Origin: Comamonadaceae bacterium
GTDB taxonomy: Bacteria; Pseudomonadota; Gammaproteobacteria; Burkholderiales; Burkholderiaceae_C
Length of the DNA: 8,606 nucleotides
Direction: 5' to 3'
NCBI GenBank assembly: GCA_947454585.1
Contig: CANGML010000056.1
Coordinates: 1 to 8,606 of the forward strand
Shown here: piece by piece, positions 5,967 through 8,606 of the stretch
Layout: each line of letters begins with the position of its first letter
Numbering within the stretch: position 1 is the first letter of the stretch
The notes under the pieces: generated by a model
What the model saw: the letters and a program-made list of their open reading frames with translations, nothing else
The model's database searches: none
Told to the model about the DNA's origin: nothing
Program-made: the position numbers and the translations under genes

Positions 5967-7751
5967 ATGTATCAATACACCGCTTTCGATGCTGAGTTCA
6001 TCCGAGCTCGCGCTGCACAGTACCGCGATCAACTGGCCCGTAACCTGGCGGGAAAACTGGGGGACGACGAGTTTCGCCCTTTGCGTTTGCAAAACGGTTG
6101 GTACGTCCAGCGCTACGCGCCCATGCTGCGCGTGGCGGTGCCCTATGGCGAACTCAACAGCGCCCAGCTGCGCGTGTTGGCCCAGATCGCACGTGATTAC
6201 GACACCCCATCGCCCGAGTTGATCGCGCGCGCACAAAGCACGCAAGACAAGATTGGCGGTATTGATGCGCCCAAGCTGACCACCAACTATGGCCACTTCA
6301 CCACCCGCCAAAACGTGCAGTTCAACTGGATTCCGTTGGACAAAAGCGCCGAGGTGATGGAGCTACTGGCCAGCGTCAACCTGCACGGCATTCAAACCAG
6401 CGGCAACTGCATTCGCAACATCACCAGCGACGAGCGCGCCGGCATTGCGGTGGACGAAGAGGTGGACCCCCGCCCCTACGCCGAACTGCTGCGCCAGTGG
6501 AGCACCCTGCACCCTGAGTTCGCCTACCTGCCGCGCAAATTCAAAATCGCCATCACCGGCGCCACCGAAGACCGAGCCGCCATCGAATGGCACGACATTG
6601 GCCTGCGTGTGATTCGCAATGACGAAGGCGACGTGGGCTTCAAAATTTACGTGGGTGGCGGCATGGGCCGCACGCCCATCACCGGCACGGTGATTCGCGA
6701 GTTCTTGCCTTGGCACCAAATCATCAACTACCTCGAAGCTGTGGTGCGCGTGTACAACGGCTGGGGCCGTCGCGACAACATTTACAAAGCGCGTATCAAA
6801 ATTTTGGTGAAGGCCGAAGGCCAGCGCTACTTTGACGAAGTGGAGTCCGAGTTTGAACGCATCTTGGAAAGCGGTGCCCACCACACCATCCCGCAGGTCG
6901 AGCTCGACCGCGTGAGCGCCTGCTTTGTCTCGCCGCCCGTTGATGTGGTGTCTGACGAAGCACAAGAAAAAGCCGAGCAAGCTTTGCTGGCACAAGCCAA
7001 GGCCGACAAAGAGTTCACCCGCTGGTTGCAACAAAACGTGACCAGCCACCAAAACCCAGGCCTGCGCGTGGTCACTTTGTCGTTCAAGCGTTTGGGCCAA
7101 GCCCCAGGCGACGCGACAGCCGACCAATTGGCGATAGCTGCTGACTTGGCCGAGACATACAGCGCGAGTGAAGTGCGCGTCAACCACGACCAAAACTTGG
7201 TGCTGCCTTGGGTCCGCATTGACCAACTGGCCGAGCTGTACCAAGCCGCCAAAGCCGCAGGCTTTGCCCGCGCCAACGTGCATTTGCTGACCGACATGAT
7301 TGCCTGCCCGGGCGGCGACTACTGCGCCTTGGCCAATGCCCGCTCCTTGCCCATCGCCGCAGCCATCACCGAGCGTTACCAAGACCTCGACGAGTTGTTT
7401 GACTTGGGCGAGATCGACTTGCACATCAGCGGTTGCATCAACTCTTGCGGCCACCACCACAGCGGCCACATCGGCATCTTGGGTGTGGATAAAGACGGCC
7501 AAGAGTGGTACCAAGTCACACTCGGTGGCTCGGATGGTTCCTTCCTCAGCGGTCCATCCAAAGCGGGCAAAGTGGTGGGCCCATCGTTTGCCGCTGCTGA
7601 AGTGGTGGACGTGATCGAAGCGGTGCTGGACACCTACCGCGACCAACGCGACGGCCACGAAACCTTTGCACGCACCTTGAACCGCGTGGGCTTTGAGGTG
7701 TTCAAAGTAGCGGCCAACTCAGCCCGCAACACCACCGCACGCGCGGCTTGA
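5967..7751 (+). CDS. cysI: assimilatory sulfite reductase hemoprotein (nitrite/sulfite reductase family)
   Basis: Siroheme and [4Fe-4S] enzyme of the cytoplasm that reduces sulfite to sulfide with six electrons. At 594 residues it is slightly longer than E. coli CysI (570). The cluster and siroheme ligands are all present: Cys447 and Cys453 in ACPGGDYCALANARS, and Cys490 and Cys494 in SGCINSCGHHHSGHIG. Sulfite- and siroheme-contacting basic residues also appear conserved: Arg55 in MLRVAVPYG, Arg114 in TTRQNVQFNW, Arg150 in TSGNCIRNIT, and Lys191 and Lys193 in LPRKFKIAITG. No cysJ flavoprotein gene is seen in the window, so the electron donor is not apparent and may be a ferredoxin. Nitrite reduction cannot be excluded by sequence, but the neighbours DUF934 and cysH point to sulfate assimilation. 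The ATG at 5967 fits the family start (MYQYTAFD); its ribosome site (GAG, seven bases upstream) is weak. It heads the operon. Confidence 0.95.
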   Translation: MYQYTAFDAEFIRARAAQYRDQLARNLAGKLGDDEFRPLRLQNGWYVQRYAPMLRVAVPYGELNSAQLRVLAQIARDYDTPSPELIARAQSTQDKIGGIDAPKLTTNYGHFTTRQNVQFNWIPLDKSAEVMELLASVNLHGIQTSGNCIRNITSDERAGIAVDEEVDPRPYAELLRQWSTLHPEFAYLPRKFKIAITGATEDRAAIEWHDIGLRVIRNDEGDVGFKIYVGGGMGRTPITGTVIREFLPWHQIINYLEAVVRVYNGWGRRDNIYKARIKILVKAEGQRYFDEVESEFERILESGAHHTIPQVELDRVSACFVSPPVDVVSDEAQEKAEQALLAQAKADKEFTRWLQQNVTSHQNPGLRVVTLSFKRLGQAPGDATADQLAIAADLAETYSASEVRVNHDQNLVLPWVRIDQLAELYQAAKAAGFARANVHLLTDMIACPGGDYCALANARSLPIAAAITERYQDLDELFDLGEIDLHISGCINSCGHHHSGHIGILGVDKDGQEWYQVTLGGSDGSFLSGPSKAGKVVGPSFAAAEVVDVIEAVLDTYRDQRDGHETFARTLNRVGFEVFKVAANSARNTTARAA

Positions 7752-7765
7752 GACTGAACAGAGAC

Positions 7766-7771
7766 GAGAAG
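7766..7771 (+). promoter_or_regulatory. Shine-Dalgarno site of the DUF934 gene
   Basis: GAGAAG, four bases before the ATG at 7776 and within the 24-base gap after cysI. It supports independent initiation of DUF934 on the same message. Confidence 0.5.
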
Positions 7772-7775
7772 AACC

Positions 7776-8147
7776 ATGAGCCTGCAAATCATCACCCAAC
7801 ACACGACCGACGGCCACAACGCCCGCGCCTTGGCCAACGACGTGGACGTGCAAACCTTGGACCTCGAAGGTCTGGAGCGCATCGATTTGAACTTCCCCAA
7901 GTTCACCGACGGCCGCGCCTTCAGCCAAGCTTTTGTGCTGCGCCGCCGTGGTTTCACAGGTGACATCCGCGCCCACGGCGATGTGCTGATTGACCAACTG
8001 CTGCAAATGCAACGCAGTGGTTTTTCCAGCGCTGTGCTGCGTGACGACCAAGATGCCGAACATGGCGAGAAGCTGCTGACGCACTACAAAGCCTTTTACC
8101 AAGGCGATGCCGTCACCGCCGAACCCAAATTTGCCCGCGTGGCTTGA
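7776..8147 (+). CDS. DUF934 family protein, sulfur assimilation accessory
   Basis: A 123-residue protein of the DUF934 family, which is regularly encoded between cysI and cysH in beta- and alphaproteobacteria and is sometimes annotated as an oxidoreductase of sulfite reduction. The family block is LNFPKFTDGRAFSQAFVLRRRGFTGDIRAHGDVLIDQL (about residues 37-74), with the invariant-looking FxDGRxxS and GDIRAxGDVLxDQL motifs. There is no cysteine in the whole protein, so it cannot itself carry an Fe-S cluster or use a thiol. No signal peptide or membrane segment is seen. The start is 24 bases after the cysI stop with a GAGAAG site. The role is inferred from position only: perhaps assembly, stability or electron delivery to CysI, which has no visible CysJ here. 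The stop lies in the same frame as the downstream cysH, twelve bases before its start. Confidence 0.9.
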   Translation: MSLQIITQHTTDGHNARALANDVDVQTLDLEGLERIDLNFPKFTDGRAFSQAFVLRRRGFTGDIRAHGDVLIDQLLQMQRSGFSSAVLRDDQDAEHGEKLLTHYKAFYQGDAVTAEPKFARVA

Positions 8148-8149
8148 TC

Positions 8150-8154
8150 AGAGG
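8150..8154 (+). promoter_or_regulatory. Shine-Dalgarno site that fixes the GTG start of cysH
   Basis: AGAGG, five bases before the GTG at 8160. No in-frame ATG occurs until deep inside the conserved domain (codon 122), so this site and the GTG define the start. Confidence 0.55.
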
Positions 8155-8159
8155 TTCGC

Positions 8160-8606
8160 GTGCGTAGCAGTTCCTTCCTGTCGGCCAACAGCGCCTCTAA
8201 AGCCACCAGCTTGAACGCCCGCGCCAGCGACGACTTCGCTCACAAGCTGGCTGAAACCCAAGCCTTGCTGCAACGCGCAGCCGCCGAGTTTTCGCCCGTC
8301 ACCCAAGCCTCTAGCTTGGGCGCGGAAGACGTGGTCATCACCCACCTGATCAACAGCCTGCAACTCGACATTCCCGTCTTCGTGCTCGACACCGGCGCCC
8401 TCCACACCGAAACTTTGGCCTTGCTGGAGCGCACCGAGGCCACCTCGCGTGCGCCCATCCACGTGTACCGCCCTGCGCATGAATCGGTCATCCAGTTCGT
8501 GCGCACCCAAGGCCAAGACGCGATGTACCAAAGCATCGAGTTGCGCAAAGCCTGCTGCGGCATTCGCAAGATGGAGCCCCTCGCCCGCGCCCTCAAAGGC
8601 CAACGC
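8160..8606 (+). CDS. cysH: assimilatory APS/PAPS reductase, N-terminal part
   Basis: The first 149 codons of a thioredoxin-dependent reductase that makes sulfite from activated sulfate; the frame runs in register off the right edge. The PP-loop nucleotide-binding motif SSLGAEDVVITH is at residues 51-62, followed by VFVLDTGALHTETL (73-86) and the adjacent cysteine pair in RKACCGIRKMEPL (129-141, Cys132 and Cys133). This CC motif is characteristic of enzymes with a [4Fe-4S] cluster that use APS; PAPS reductases such as E. coli CysH lack it. The second CxxC pair and the catalytic C-terminal Cys would lie beyond the window. The gene starts with GTG, preceded by AGAGG. It is in the same frame as DUF934, with one stop and twelve bases between, which suggests coupled translation. 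APS use would make a CysC kinase unnecessary. Confidence is high for the family and good for APS specificity. Confidence 0.95.
   Translation, partial: MRSSSFLSANSASKATSLNARASDDFAHKLAETQALLQRAAAEFSPVTQASSLGAEDVVITHLINSLQLDIPVFVLDTGALHTETLALLERTEATSRAPIHVYRPAHESVIQFVRTQGQDAMYQSIELRKACCGIRKMEPLARALKGQR

Noticed and set aside
6363..7658. A 431-codon open frame on the minus strand opposite cysI
   Set aside because: It is fully antisense to a gene with all siroheme ligands intact. Its translation is rich in Val, His, Gly and Ala with no recognisable motif, as expected for the mirror frame of GC-rich coding DNA.
1..8606. Defence system, prophage, transposon, CRISPR array or RNA gene
   Set aside because: I saw no transposase, integrase, nuclease, toxin-antitoxin pair, spaced direct repeats or tRNA-like sequence. 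Nearly all the DNA is taken up by conserved housekeeping or conserved hypothetical genes.

Overview
The window looks like chromosomal DNA from a GC-rich betaproteobacterium, probably Burkholderiales and Comamonadaceae-like (Limnohabitans, Rhodoferax or Polaromonas type). This is inferred from protein family resemblance: a cysI / DUF934 / cysH sulfate-assimilation cluster, a monomeric NADP isocitrate dehydrogenase, and a small cysteine-rich protein of a kind I associate with this order. Genes are tightly packed. I see no mobile element, CRISPR array, tRNA or rRNA, and no gene-free stretch longer than about 250 bases.

Left part (1-2348): the C-terminal 150 residues of an Acr3-type arsenite efflux pump run off the left edge. 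It converges on a three-gene minus-strand group, read right to left: an uncharacterised 254-residue protein with a nucleotide-binding-like N-terminus, a 54-residue cysteine-rich protein, and a MpaB/DUF2236-family oxygenase-like protein. The Acr3 and MpaB genes share a TTAA tetranucleotide that supplies a stop codon on each strand.

Middle (2454-5713): two overlapping plus-strand genes encode a DUF2237 protein and an exported SOUL heme-binding-family protein. The SOUL protein carries a tandem 14-residue duplication whose two DNA copies differ only at synonymous third positions. It converges, 12 bases away, on the large minus-strand gene for monomeric isocitrate dehydrogenase (TCA cycle, NADPH supply).

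Right part (5714-8606): a 253-base divergent spacer separates isocitrate dehydrogenase from an assimilatory sulfur operon on the plus strand: cysI (siroheme sulfite reductase), a DUF934 protein, and a GTG-started cysH cut by the right edge. CysH carries the Cys-Cys motif of APS reductases, so the pathway probably reduces APS to sulfite directly, and CysI then reduces sulfite to sulfide. No cysJ is visible in the window. The spacer holds a perfect 9-5-9 dyad and other symmetric elements that could be the operator of a CysB-type regulator.

Most of the window is ordinary core metabolism. The parts most worth a second look are the uncharacterised minus-strand trio, the duplicated SOUL peptide, the DUF934 partner of the sulfur genes, and the dyad-rich cysI upstream region.
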